The position numbers and the translations under genes are program-made. From Arthrobacter sp. 31Y (GTDB lineage: Bacteria; Actinomycetota; Actinomycetes; Actinomycetales; Micrococcaceae): a stretch of DNA of 64,000 bases. The DNA is taken from assembly GCF_000526335.1 (NCBI RefSeq), contig NZ_JAFW01000001.1, forward strand, positions 2,728,001 through 2,792,000, given 5' to 3'. Shown here piece by piece: positions 25,286-32,329 of the stretch (positions within the stretch are counted from its first letter, which is position 1; each line of letters starts with the position of its first letter). The notes under the pieces were generated by a model. That model saw nothing but the letters and a program-made list of their open reading frames with translations, made no database searches and was not told the DNA's origin.

Positions 25286-25681
25286 ATGTCCCGCCAGCAA
25301 GTCGTCACCAGCCTCGCACCCAGCCCGGCCGGCCCCTACTCCCAAGCCATCGTGGCCAACGGGTTCCTCTTCACCGCGGGCCAGACGCCGCACGATCCCA
25401 TCAGCGACGAACGGGTTGGGATCACCATTGAGGAACAAACCATCCAGGCCATGAAGAATCTTGGCGAAGTCCTTGGCGCCCACGGCTTGGACTTCTCCCA
25501 CGTCGTCAAGGCAACCGTGCACCTTCATCACCCGGGGCGCGACTTCGACGGGTTCAACGCTATCTACGAAAAGTACGTTGTGGCTCCGTACCCGGCACGC
25601 ACCACCGTGGGTTCGTTCCTGGGCGACTTCCTGGTGGAGATTGACGTGGTTGCTGCTCTTCCCGCGCCAGAGGTCAGTTAG
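25286..25681 (+). CDS. RidA family (YjgF/YER057c) deaminase
   Basis: A 131-residue RidA-type trimeric protein: SPAGPYSQAIVANGFLFTAGQ at the N-terminus and the active-site strand YPARTTVGSFLGDFLVEIDVVAA with the conserved Arg. RidA members hydrolyse reactive enamine/imine intermediates made by PLP or flavin enzymes. As the last gene with the hydroxyacid oxidase and amino acid transporter it may clear an imine made in this pathway, which would suggest the oxidase acts on an amino- or hydroxy-acid that yields one. Confidence 0.93.
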   Translation: MSRQQVVTSLAPSPAGPYSQAIVANGFLFTAGQTPHDPISDERVGITIEEQTIQAMKNLGEVLGAHGLDFSHVVKATVHLHHPGRDFDGFNAIYEKYVVAPYPARTTVGSFLGDFLVEIDVVAALPAPEVS

Positions 25682-26037
25682 TTGCTGCTTGCCGTCTCTT
25701 CCCGGCTTTTGCCTAGGGCACGACGCCGGTCCAACTCGCAGTTGATCAGGTCCAGCAACGCTTGGGCCGGCTCGGACAAGTGGTGGGTGTCCGGCGAGCC
25801 GAGTTGATCGCAGTGGAGCAGGACGTGCCGGATCCGTTCCAGTTCACGGGACGGTACCAGCGGCCAGCGATGGAAAAGCTGCCTGACGGCGATGGCGCCC
25901 AGAAGCGCATCGGGTTTGTTGGCGGCAACGCGATGGTGGCCGTGGCTTTCGGCTGCTCTTCGTCGGGCAACACTCGCAGCTGAAGGGCCGACGCCATGGG
26001 CCAGGAGAATCTCGGCCTTGAGCGAATTGGGGGCCAA
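25678..26037 (-). CDS. Hypothetical protein (119 aa), TTG start
   Basis: A 119-residue protein starting at TTG 26037 with a GGGAGG site 4-5 bases upstream. Its stop overlaps the ridA stop by 2 bases on the opposite strand. It is Ala/Arg/His/Leu-rich and predicted mostly helical, with ELERIRHVLLHCDQLGSPD and EPAQALLDLINCELDRRRAL. No membrane segment and no known family recognised. Codon pattern and ribosome site support it moderately. Confidence 0.55.
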   Translation of the reverse strand: MAPNSLKAEILLAHGVGPSAASVARRRAAESHGHHRVAANKPDALLGAIAVRQLFHRWPLVPSRELERIRHVLLHCDQLGSPDTHHLSEPAQALLDLINCELDRRRALGKSREETASSN

Positions 26038-26185
26038 GGGGACCTCCCGGGATGAGAGCGGTGAAAGCCGGCTGCGTGACTTTGAATTCAGCTTACAGAA
26101 TGTGAGTTATGTCACGCCATTATTTACGTGAGGCGATCGCCGTCGAAAATTGCTCGCTCAGCACGGCGCAAATGAGATAGCAGCG

Positions 26186-26225
26186 CAAAGGCGCCGTCAC
26201 CCCGGTGGGGGTGGCGGCGCCTTTG
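26186..26225. terminator. Hairpin terminator of the MFS gene
   Basis: CAAAGGCGCCG (26186-26196) pairs with CGGCGCCTTTG (26215-26225), with an additional inner ACCCC/GGGGT stem. It lies just after the MFS stop on the minus strand. Confidence 0.8.
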
Positions 26226-26231
26226 TAGTTG

Positions 26232-27707
26232 CTAACCCAGGTGGATGTGCGGGGTGTCATCCGTTCCGCTGAACGTCTTGCGGTCGATCCTGATGAGTAG
26301 CAGTGCCACGGGGACAATCAGCAGCGCGACTCCGGCGGCCCACAGGAACACCAGCGAATAGCCTGACGTCAGGGCGGCCAGTGACGATCCGCCTGCTGCC
26401 GCGGTGGCTGCCGCGGCCAGGGCGCTGAAGAGTGCGATGCCCAGTGAGCCGCCGATCTGCTGTGACGCATTGACCAGGGCGCTGGCCACGCCGGAATCGT
26501 CCTTATCCACACCGAAGAGGGCCAGGTTTTGCATGGGGACGAAGACCATGCCCAGCCCGATGCCCATGAGGACCAAGGCCGGCAACATGTTGACCGTGTA
26601 TGTGCCCTCGGGTGTGACCTGGGTGAGCCACAGCATCGCGGCCGCCATGAAGACGGGGCCGATTGCGCTGGGGATTCGTGCTCCCAGCCTGGGCAGGTTC
26701 TTCGCAACCAACCCCGCGGTCACGATCAGTACCACCGTCATGGGCAAGGACGCGATGCCGGCGGCGAATGGCGCGAAACCCAGGACTATTTGGAGGTAGA
26801 AGTTGATGAACAGGATGCCGCCAATCAGGACGGCCCCGGCAAGGAATGATGCCAGGAAGGCCGCTGCACGGTTGCGTTCTGTTGCCACTCGAAGCGGCAG
26901 CAGCGGGTTTTTGACCTTGCGCTCGACGGCGACGAACAGAACCAGCAGAATCACTCCTGCGGCGATGAAGCCCCAGGATTCGATAGCATCCCAGCCGTGC
27001 TCAGCGTTCGCGAAGCCGTAAACCAGGGAGCCGAGGCCCAGGGCGGCAAGAACGACGCCGGGCCAGTCGTACTTGGTGGAGCCGCCCGCCTTGCTTTCAC
27101 TCACCAGGGTCCAGACGCCGATGAGCGCGATGATGGCGATGGGGACGTTAACGAAGAAGCACCAGCGCCAAGAGACGAACTCGGTGAGGAAACCGCCGAG
27201 CAAGACTCCTGCCGCCGCGCCAACTCCGCTGATGGAGCCGAAGATCGCAAACGCCGTGCCCCGATCCTTGCCGCCCGGGAAAGCAACCGTCAGGAGCGCC
27301 AGCGCCGCCGGTGCGAGCAGCGCTGCGAAGATGCCCTGCAGCGCACGTGCTCCAATCAGTTCCCATGGCTGTTGCGCGAGGCCGCCGATGAGGGAGGCAA
27401 TCGCGAAGCCTGCAGAGGCTGTGATGAACGTTCGTTTCCGGCCCCAGAAATCCGAGATCCGGCCACCCAGCAGCAGGAAGGCGCCGAAAACGAGGGCGTA
27501 CGCGGTGACTACCCACGAGCGGGTGGAATCGCTGATGCCCATTTCCAGTTGGAGGCGCGGTAGCGCCAGGTTCACGATGGTGCCGTCCAGGACCACCATG
27601 AACTGGGCGAGGGCAAGGAAGGGCAGGGCCCGCCAGCCGATGCTCTTATTGTTGCCTTTGCCCGGTTGGGCTTGGACGCCCGCCGATTCGAGTAGTTGTG
27701 ATGCCAC
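26232..27707 (-). CDS. MFS drug exporter, DHA2 family (14 helices)
   Basis: A 491-residue proton-driven efflux protein. DHA2 signatures: motif C-like FMVVLDGTIVNLALPRLQ in helix 1, motif A GGRISDFWGRKRTFI between helices 2 and 3, and ALQGIFAALLAPAALALL. About 14 helices are seen, with a charged ERKVKNPLLPLRVATERN loop after helix 8. The start is GTG at 27707; no clear ribosome site is visible. It lies 88 bases downstream of a MarR gene on the same strand, with a MarR-type operator between them, so it is probably induced by compounds that release MarR. Confidence 0.92.
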   Translation of the reverse strand: MASQLLESAGVQAQPGKGNNKSIGWRALPFLALAQFMVVLDGTIVNLALPRLQLEMGISDSTRSWVVTAYALVFGAFLLLGGRISDFWGRKRTFITASAGFAIASLIGGLAQQPWELIGARALQGIFAALLAPAALALLTVAFPGGKDRGTAFAIFGSISGVGAAAGVLLGGFLTEFVSWRWCFFVNVPIAIIALIGVWTLVSESKAGGSTKYDWPGVVLAALGLGSLVYGFANAEHGWDAIESWGFIAAGVILLVLFVAVERKVKNPLLPLRVATERNRAAAFLASFLAGAVLIGGILFINFYLQIVLGFAPFAAGIASLPMTVVLIVTAGLVAKNLPRLGARIPSAIGPVFMAAAMLWLTQVTPEGTYTVNMLPALVLMGIGLGMVFVPMQNLALFGVDKDDSGVASALVNASQQIGGSLGIALFSALAAAATAAAGGSSLAALTSGYSLVFLWAAGVALLIVPVALLLIRIDRKTFSGTDDTPHIHLG

Positions 27708-27733
27708 GCGTCACCCATTCTTGTAAGTAGTAA

Positions 27734-27753
27734 TACTTATGAAAGTATAAGTA
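27734..27753. promoter_or_regulatory. MarR-type operator before the MFS exporter
   Basis: Perfect inverted repeat TACTTAT-gaaagt-ATAAGTA in an AT-rich patch, 27-46 bases upstream of the exporter start. It is the expected size and composition for a MarR dimer site. Confidence 0.75.
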
Positions 27754-27795
27754 CTTTTGGTGACTCTTGTAAGCCATGGGGCAGTGACTTACGTC

Positions 27796-28278
27796 CTAGT
27801 GATGTAGTTCTGGCGCCTTTTCCGGGGCCTTTTCGGGCTCCGCAAGGAACGACGCCAGCCGCTCCAGCGCGGGAAGGCTGGCCGCGATCTGATCCCGTTC
27901 CTCGGGAAGCAGGCGTTCGCTGGCTTTTGTGAGCGCCTCGGCCCATTCCCCCTCAAGGAGAGCCTTGATCCTCTTGGACTCCTCAGTGGGGTGAAGGGAC
28001 ACATAGCGCTTGTCCGAGGCATCCTTGACCCTGGTCACCAAGCCCGCCGCCACGAGCTCACGCAATTGGACGCTCACGTTGCTGAGTTGCCGGCCCAGAC
28101 GAGCTGCGACCTCCGCAACCGTCACCCCCGGATGGCTTTCAACCACACGGAGAATCTCCAGGACGCCGTTCGAAATGGGGCGGAGGCCCGTCTCATTGAG
28201 CGACTTGCGCCGAATATCGGACGAGATGTCGATCATGCAGACGGCCAACGCCACATGGTCCACTGGCTTTTCTCCCAT
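27796..28278 (-). CDS. MarR family transcriptional regulator
   Basis: A 160-residue winged-helix regulator. The DNA-binding part (about 35-100) reads GVLEILRVVESHPGVTVAEVAARLGRQLSNVSVQLRELVAAGLVTR, with the wing VKDASDKRYVSLHPTEE. A C-terminal dimerisation helix ends in Glu/Ala/Pro-rich residues. TATGCT lies exactly 6 bases before the ATG at 28278, indicating a leaderless mRNA and fixing the start. It precedes the MFS exporter and probably represses it. Confidence 0.9.
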   Translation of the reverse strand: MGEKPVDHVALAVCMIDISSDIRRKSLNETGLRPISNGVLEILRVVESHPGVTVAEVAARLGRQLSNVSVQLRELVAAGLVTRVKDASDKRYVSLHPTEESKRIKALLEGEWAEALTKASERLLPEERDQIAASLPALERLASFLAEPEKAPEKAPELHH

Positions 28279-28371
28279 CCGACAAGCATAGGTGGGGCCG
28301 CCTCGACAAGCGGGCGGCACCGACTGCCGCCGGTACCCAAGCCGCCGGTGCCCAACTGCAATAGTGGAAGG

Positions 28372-29127
28372 ATGATCAACCAGCAGCAGCTCTGGGACGA
28401 CGACGCCGCCAAGCAGTACGACACCCCCGGGGGCGGCATGTTCTCTCCCGACGTCCTCGGCCCCACTGTGGAAGTCTTGTCCGAACTCGCCGGCAACGGT
28501 CACGCCATTGAATTCGCGATCGGTACGGGTCGTGTCGCCATCCCCCTCTCCGAAGCGGGGGTGCGCGTCAGCGGCATCGAACTGTCCCACGCGATGATCG
28601 CCCGACTTCGTGAAAAAGTGGGCGAGGACCGGATTCCAGTGGTTCAGGGCGACATGTCCCAAACGAGGGTGGATGGCACCTTCACGCTGGCCTTCCTGGT
28701 CTTCAACACCATTTCCAACCTGCTGGCACAGGACGAGCAAGTCCGGTGCTTCCAGAACGCTGCCCGCCACCTTGCGCCCGGCGGACGCTTCGTCATTGAG
28801 CTCTGGGTGCCGCAACTGCGTTCGCTGCCTCCTGGGCATGGCGGAACAGTGGAGGTGAGCCAGGCCGGGTATCTGCTGGTGGATACCTACGACGTGCTGC
28901 GCCAACATGTCGTTTCGCATCACGTGAGGTTCGGCCCTGACCTTTCGGACGGGCGCGACGCGCGGATTGGGCGGACACCTCATCGGTACATCTGGCCGAG
29001 CGAGCTCGACCTCATGGCGCGGTTAGCCGGGTTCGAGCTGGAGTCCAGGTGGGCTGACTGGGACCGCAGCGAGTTCACGTCCGATTCCCGCAGCCACGTG
29101 TCCGTCTACCGGCTCACGGAACGCTAG
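28372..29127 (+). CDS. Class I SAM-dependent methyltransferase
   Basis: A 251-residue methyltransferase. Motif I is AIEFAIGTGRVAIPLSEAGVRVSGIELS (about 40-67), where EFAIGTGR replaces the more usual E/DxGxGxG. Motif II-like is VVQGDMSQ; motif IV-like FTLAFLVFNTISNLLAQDEQ; then HLAPGGRFVIELW. The C-terminal half is beta-rich. Substrate unknown. It is divergent from the MarR gene over about 90 bases. GGAAGG directly abuts the ATG, and AATAGT 6 bases upstream may instead mean a leaderless start. Confidence 0.88.
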   Translation: MINQQQLWDDDAAKQYDTPGGGMFSPDVLGPTVEVLSELAGNGHAIEFAIGTGRVAIPLSEAGVRVSGIELSHAMIARLREKVGEDRIPVVQGDMSQTRVDGTFTLAFLVFNTISNLLAQDEQVRCFQNAARHLAPGGRFVIELWVPQLRSLPPGHGGTVEVSQAGYLLVDTYDVLRQHVVSHHVRFGPDLSDGRDARIGRTPHRYIWPSELDLMARLAGFELESRWADWDRSEFTSDSRSHVSVYRLTER

Positions 29128-29189
29128 GGTCTTAATGACTGACTATTGGGGTATTAACCCGCGGTAATGCCGGGTGCTTTGGGGGAAAC

Positions 29190-30227
29190 ATGAAGTTTGC
29201 GGTTCGATCTGTCCTGCTCGCGGTAGCGCTGACTACGGGGCTGGCCGCCTGTACCTACGCGGATGCATCACCTGACTCTGCGTCATCACCTGACCCGGCA
29301 CCATCACCCGACCAGGAGCGGTCGGCGAGCGGCGCGCCCGGCGCAACTGCCGCCGTCGACGATGCGTCCCTCAAAGGGGCCACGGTCACCGATTCGTTCG
29401 GAAACGTGGACTTCTACACAACGGTCGACGGCGACACCCTTGCGAGCGTGGCTGACTCCTTCAAGCTCTCCGCAGCGAAGCTCGCGCAATTCAACGGCAT
29501 GCCGACCGGGGCGACTTTGGTACCGGGCACCAAACTGCGGCTGATTCCTGCGCCAGGTCCGATCACGGGCGCCAAGGGGGCGGCAACTGAGGACACGCAG
29601 GGCATCCCTGTGACTTACATGATCGAAACCGGCGACACGCTGGACGGGATAACCTACCGGTTCGGGCTCAGCAGCAAGCAGCTGGCCGAAGCGAACAAGG
29701 TTCCTTACGTGTATGAGCAAGGCAATACGTACTTCATCCGTGAAGGGCACCTCATCCAGCTGCAGAAAAGACCGGTGGACAGCAGGTCCAGTTCCGGCGC
29801 CACGATCAACAACTCCTTCGGCCAGACCATCTTCTACACCAGTGTTGACGGTGATTCCTTCGACAGTCTCGGTTACAAATTCCGGTCCACCACTGAGCAG
29901 CTGCTGATGTACAATCCCACTCTGCTGGCCGACAAGCCCATCCCCGCGGGCACCAAAGTGCGGTTGATGCCAGGGGATCTCCGCATCGACGGTGCCCGGG
30001 GCGCCTTTACCTCTGACGCTGATGGCATCCCCATGACCTACACGACGGCGGCGGGAGACACGGAGGGGCAGGTCTCCTTCCGTTTCAGCGTTGTCGACAT
30101 TCGTTCGGCGAACCGGCCGCTCACCGGGACTGGCGGGACCTGGTACGAATTCACTGAAATTTCTATCGGGGAGTTGGAGGCCGGCCAGACCATCAGCCTC
30201 GCCTTGAACAAACCGATCAACAGGTAG
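29190..30227 (+). CDS. Secreted lipoprotein with LysM-like repeats
   Basis: A 345-residue exported lipoprotein: signal peptide with lipobox LAAC (Cys21), then a Pro/Ser/Asp-rich linker (about 25-60). Four repeated units follow, two with clear LysM character (YTTVDGDTLASVADSFKLSAAKLAQFNGM and YMIETGDTLDGITYRFGLSSKQLAEAN) and two more divergent (YTSVDGDSFDSLGYKFRSTTEQLLMYN and YTTAAGDTEGQVSFRF). It probably binds peptidoglycan on the outer face of the membrane. It is 6 bases from the next small membrane gene. Confidence 0.85.
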   Translation: MKFAVRSVLLAVALTTGLAACTYADASPDSASSPDPAPSPDQERSASGAPGATAAVDDASLKGATVTDSFGNVDFYTTVDGDTLASVADSFKLSAAKLAQFNGMPTGATLVPGTKLRLIPAPGPITGAKGAATEDTQGIPVTYMIETGDTLDGITYRFGLSSKQLAEANKVPYVYEQGNTYFIREGHLIQLQKRPVDSRSSSGATINNSFGQTIFYTSVDGDSFDSLGYKFRSTTEQLLMYNPTLLADKPIPAGTKVRLMPGDLRIDGARGAFTSDADGIPMTYTTAAGDTEGQVSFRFSVVDIRSANRPLTGTGGTWYEFTEISIGELEAGQTISLALNKPINR

Positions 30228-30233
30228 CCCGGG

Positions 30234-30572
30234 TTGCGGAAACGGTGGGGCCCGGCCGCCTTGATCCTTGCGGTTCTGTGTTTAGCTGCGTACGCAGTGC
30301 TGGACGCCCAGCCCTTCAGGGGGCCGCAGGGAGAGCCGCTCCTGTTCTACTTCCTTATTGACGAGGACTGGTGGTCGTTCTTGTTGTTTGGGCTGGGTGG
30401 TCTCTTGGTGTTTGCTGCTGGTTTTTGCTTGGTGCCGCCACCAGTGAACAAACTTACGGTGATTTGGGTGAGGCGGGGCCTGAAAATACTGCTCGGCCTG
30501 TCCTTTGCTGGTGCGACACCAAGCAAAGCGAGGTTCCAAGTGCCTGTGCCGGAGTCCTGTGCCGGGGTATAG
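30234..30572 (+). CDS. Small membrane protein (112 aa), TTG start
   Basis: A 112-residue protein with two hydrophobic helices (about residues 7-24 and 44-66), a central acidic LIDEDWWSF segment and a basic C-terminal part. It begins at TTG six bases after the LysM lipoprotein stop and may be translationally coupled to it. No family recognised. Its 3' end overlaps the promoter of the following leader RNA, so the last residues are the least certain. Confidence 0.5.
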   Translation: MRKRWGPAALILAVLCLAAYAVLDAQPFRGPQGEPLLFYFLIDEDWWSFLLFGLGGLLVFAAGFCLVPPPVNKLTVIWVRRGLKILLGLSFAGATPSKARFQVPVPESCAGV

Positions 30573-30579
30573 TCGGCCC
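30568..30579 (+). promoter_or_regulatory. Extended -10 promoter of the PheRS-like gene leader
   Basis: TATAGT at 30568-30573, preceded by GGGG, is followed by exactly six bases and then the ATG of a short open frame at 30580. This spacing predicts transcription starting at that ATG. No good -35 is visible. Confidence 0.65.
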
Positions 30580-30651
30580 ATGCTCTCCATGCGCCGATTT
30601 ACTTGCCCCCGACCGGTCTCCGGTCGCGAGGGCTTATTGGCGCGCGCCTAG
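30580..30651 (+). CDS. Putative leaderless leader peptide (23 aa)
   Basis: A 23-codon frame with sequence MLSMRRFTCPRPVSGREGLL plus ARA and a TAG stop. It starts at the predicted transcription start and ends inside the CGCGCC/GGCGCG hairpin. It carries a TTT Phe codon, which is rare in such GC-rich DNA, as codon 7, followed by a Cys codon. The position upstream of an aminoacyl-tRNA-synthetase-like gene suggests ribosome-mediated attenuation, but this is inference. Confidence 0.5.
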   Translation: MLSMRRFTCPRPVSGREGLLARA

Positions 30652-30694
30652 GTCCTGGCGCGGAGTGAGTCGGGGGAGGAAACCCACTCATTCC
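30606..30694 (+). promoter_or_regulatory. Structured leader with mutually exclusive hairpins (putative attenuator)
   Basis: Visible pairings: CCCCCGAC (30606-30613) with GTCGGGGG (30669-30676); GACCGG/CCGGTC (30611-30625); CGCGCC/GGCGCG (30643-30662), which encloses the leader-peptide stop; and GGAGTGAGT (30662-30670) with ACTCATTCC (30686-30694). The first and last share bases, so they exclude each other. There is no T-run after the last hairpin. The ribosome site AAGGA of the main gene lies just downstream. Confidence 0.55.
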
Positions 30695-30712
30695 AATCTG
30701 TAAGGACCAGCT

Positions 30713-31831
30713 ATGCCTACGTATTTAAGCCCGGACGAGCTTCACAACGCCCTGAACGTCAGGGACCTCTCCAATCCTGACCACCGTCCACACGCCATGC
30801 AGATTCTGTTGCGAGGAGTAGTGCGTGCCCTGAGCGACAAGGGGGACGTGCCGGAACGAACCATCCGCCACAGTCCCTTGGTCAGCGTTGCGGACAACTA
30901 CGATCGGCTGGGGTTCAGCCCTGCAGACGTCACGCGCGACCAAAGGTACTCCCGCTACATCAGCCCCACCGTCATGCTGCGCAGCCACACCTCAGCGTCC
31001 ATCCCGTCGCTGTTGCGTGGTCTGGATCCTGAAGAATCCATCGACGAACTCTGGGCCATCCCGGGGTTGGTCTATCGCCGTGATTCCATTGACCGCACCC
31101 ACGTGGGGACGCCCCATCAAGTGGACCTGTGGAGGGTCAGTTCCCGCACGGCGCTGAGCCCGCGCCACTTGCAGGACATGGTCGAGGCCCTTGTGGCAGC
31201 TGTCCTTCCGGGCGCGGACTGGAGGGCAGTTCCGGCCGTCCATCCCTACACGGACCACGGCCTGCAGATCGATGTCCGTATGGACGGCGACTGGTTGGAA
31301 CTTGCGGAGTGTGGGCTGATGTCGCCACAACTTTTCCTGGACGCTGGTTTGGATCCCGCGAAGTGGACAGGGCTGGCCCTCGGGATGGGGCTGGACCGCG
31401 CGTTGATGCTACGCAAGGGCATCCCTGACATCAGGTTGCTGAGGTCCGGGGAGCCACGAATTCAACAGCAGATGATGGACCTGGAACCCTGGAAGCCCGT
31501 CTCCCACATGCCCTCGATCAGCCGGGATCTTTCGATTGTGGTGGGGGAAGACCTGGATGCTGAAGTGCTCGGCGACAGGGTCCGGACTGCCCTGGGAGAC
31601 CTGGCCGAGGATCTTGAAAGCGTGGAACTGCTGGCACTGACTCCCTGCGGGTCGCTTCCCCCGGCAGCCCAGGAACGGCTCCGCATCCGCGCCGGGCAGT
31701 CCAATGCGCTGCTCCGGGTGGTGATGCGTCCCCTCACGCGGACCATGACGGATCGGCAAGCCAACCAGATCCGGGATGATGTCTACCTTGCTCTGCACGA
31801 AGGCCCGGTCAAGGAGCTCATTGCCGGTTAG
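30713..31831 (+). CDS. Stand-alone PheRS-like class II ligase (PheS core fused to FDX-ACB)
   Basis: A 372-residue protein made of a PheS-type class II catalytic core (about 1-260) and a C-terminal FDX-ACB anticodon-binding domain (about 268-372). Motif 2 is GLVYRRDSIDRTHVGTPHQVD. Motif 3 is GLALGMGLDRALMLRKGIPDIRLLRSGEPR. The FDX-ACB domain begins PVSHMPSISRDLSIVV. This is the architecture of monomeric mitochondrial PheRS rather than bacterial alpha2-beta2 PheRS. It lacks the N-terminal coiled coil of PheS. It is probably not the housekeeping enzyme; the substrate amino acid and acceptor are unknown. A structured leader precedes it. Confidence 0.88.
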   Translation: MPTYLSPDELHNALNVRDLSNPDHRPHAMQILLRGVVRALSDKGDVPERTIRHSPLVSVADNYDRLGFSPADVTRDQRYSRYISPTVMLRSHTSASIPSLLRGLDPEESIDELWAIPGLVYRRDSIDRTHVGTPHQVDLWRVSSRTALSPRHLQDMVEALVAAVLPGADWRAVPAVHPYTDHGLQIDVRMDGDWLELAECGLMSPQLFLDAGLDPAKWTGLALGMGLDRALMLRKGIPDIRLLRSGEPRIQQQMMDLEPWKPVSHMPSISRDLSIVVGEDLDAEVLGDRVRTALGDLAEDLESVELLALTPCGSLPPAAQERLRIRAGQSNALLRVVMRPLTRTMTDRQANQIRDDVYLALHEGPVKELIAG

Positions 31832-31840
31832 ATTCTCCCG

Positions 31841-31879
31841 TGCTGTGCCGGTGGTTGCCCATGCGCTGCCGGCACAGCA
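31841..31879 (+). terminator. Hairpin terminator after the PheRS-like gene
   Basis: Perfect 11-base arms TGCTGTGCCGG/CCGGCACAGCA (31841-31851, 31869-31879), 9 bases after the stop codon. Confidence 0.8.
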
Positions 31880-31959
31880 TCCTGGCATAACCATGAGCAA
31901 CCCGGCCACCCTCCAGCCAGGGTGCCATTCTGCTAGCAGGCGATTGCTAGTCTGGAGTC

Positions 31960-32295
31960 ATGACCCGTCGACTCGCAGCACTGTCCGCCGTCCCCCTTTT
32001 GTTGCTGCTCGTCGGCTGCGGAGCCGTGGAGGAAGCAGCTACCAACGCAGCCAGCGACGCCGCCTCCAAGGTGGCTACGGCTGCCGCCGATGAGGTCACC
32101 AAGCAGGTTTGCGCCGCAGTCCAGGACGGCTTGGTCAGCGTTCAGGACAAGCAAGTACTTGCTGGCTTGGTCTCAGCCGCCGACGCTGCCGGAGTTCCCG
32201 CAGAAATTACGACGCCGCTGAACCAGATCGCGCAAGCAGGAGACGAAGTGCCGGCTGAGTCGGTTCAGGCACTGAAGGACGCCTGCGCACCGTAG
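31960..32295 (+). CDS. Small Ala-rich lipoprotein
   Basis: A 111-residue exported lipoprotein: signal peptide with lipobox LVGC (Cys20), an Ala-rich amphipathic helix (EEAATNAASDAASKVATAAA) and a second half with two Cys residues (CAAVQDG near 51 and the penultimate-region CAP) that may form a disulphide. TAGTCT lies 6 bases before the ATG, so the mRNA is probably leaderless. No family or function recognised. Confidence 0.75.
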   Translation: MTRRLAALSAVPLLLLLVGCGAVEEAATNAASDAASKVATAAADEVTKQVCAAVQDGLVSVQDKQVLAGLVSAADAAGVPAEITTPLNQIAQAGDEVPAESVQALKDACAP

Positions 32296-32329
32296 CTGGT
32301 GCTGCGCTCTGCCTTCCTCCAGCGCGCAC

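Noticed and set aside
28279..28983. Upstream extension of the MarR gene at 27796 across the methyltransferase
   Set aside because: The extension is antisense to a clear methyltransferase, and the leaderless promoter at 28285-28290 fixes the start at 28278.
30605..30677. tRNA-like fold in the PheRS-like gene leader
   Set aside because: The outer 8-bp stem and inner hairpins look tRNA-like at first, but there is no T-loop consensus, anticodon arm or correct spacing.
30580..30712. T-box riboswitch before the PheRS-like gene
   Set aside because: The conserved T-box bulge and AGGGTGGNACCGCG-type stretch are absent.
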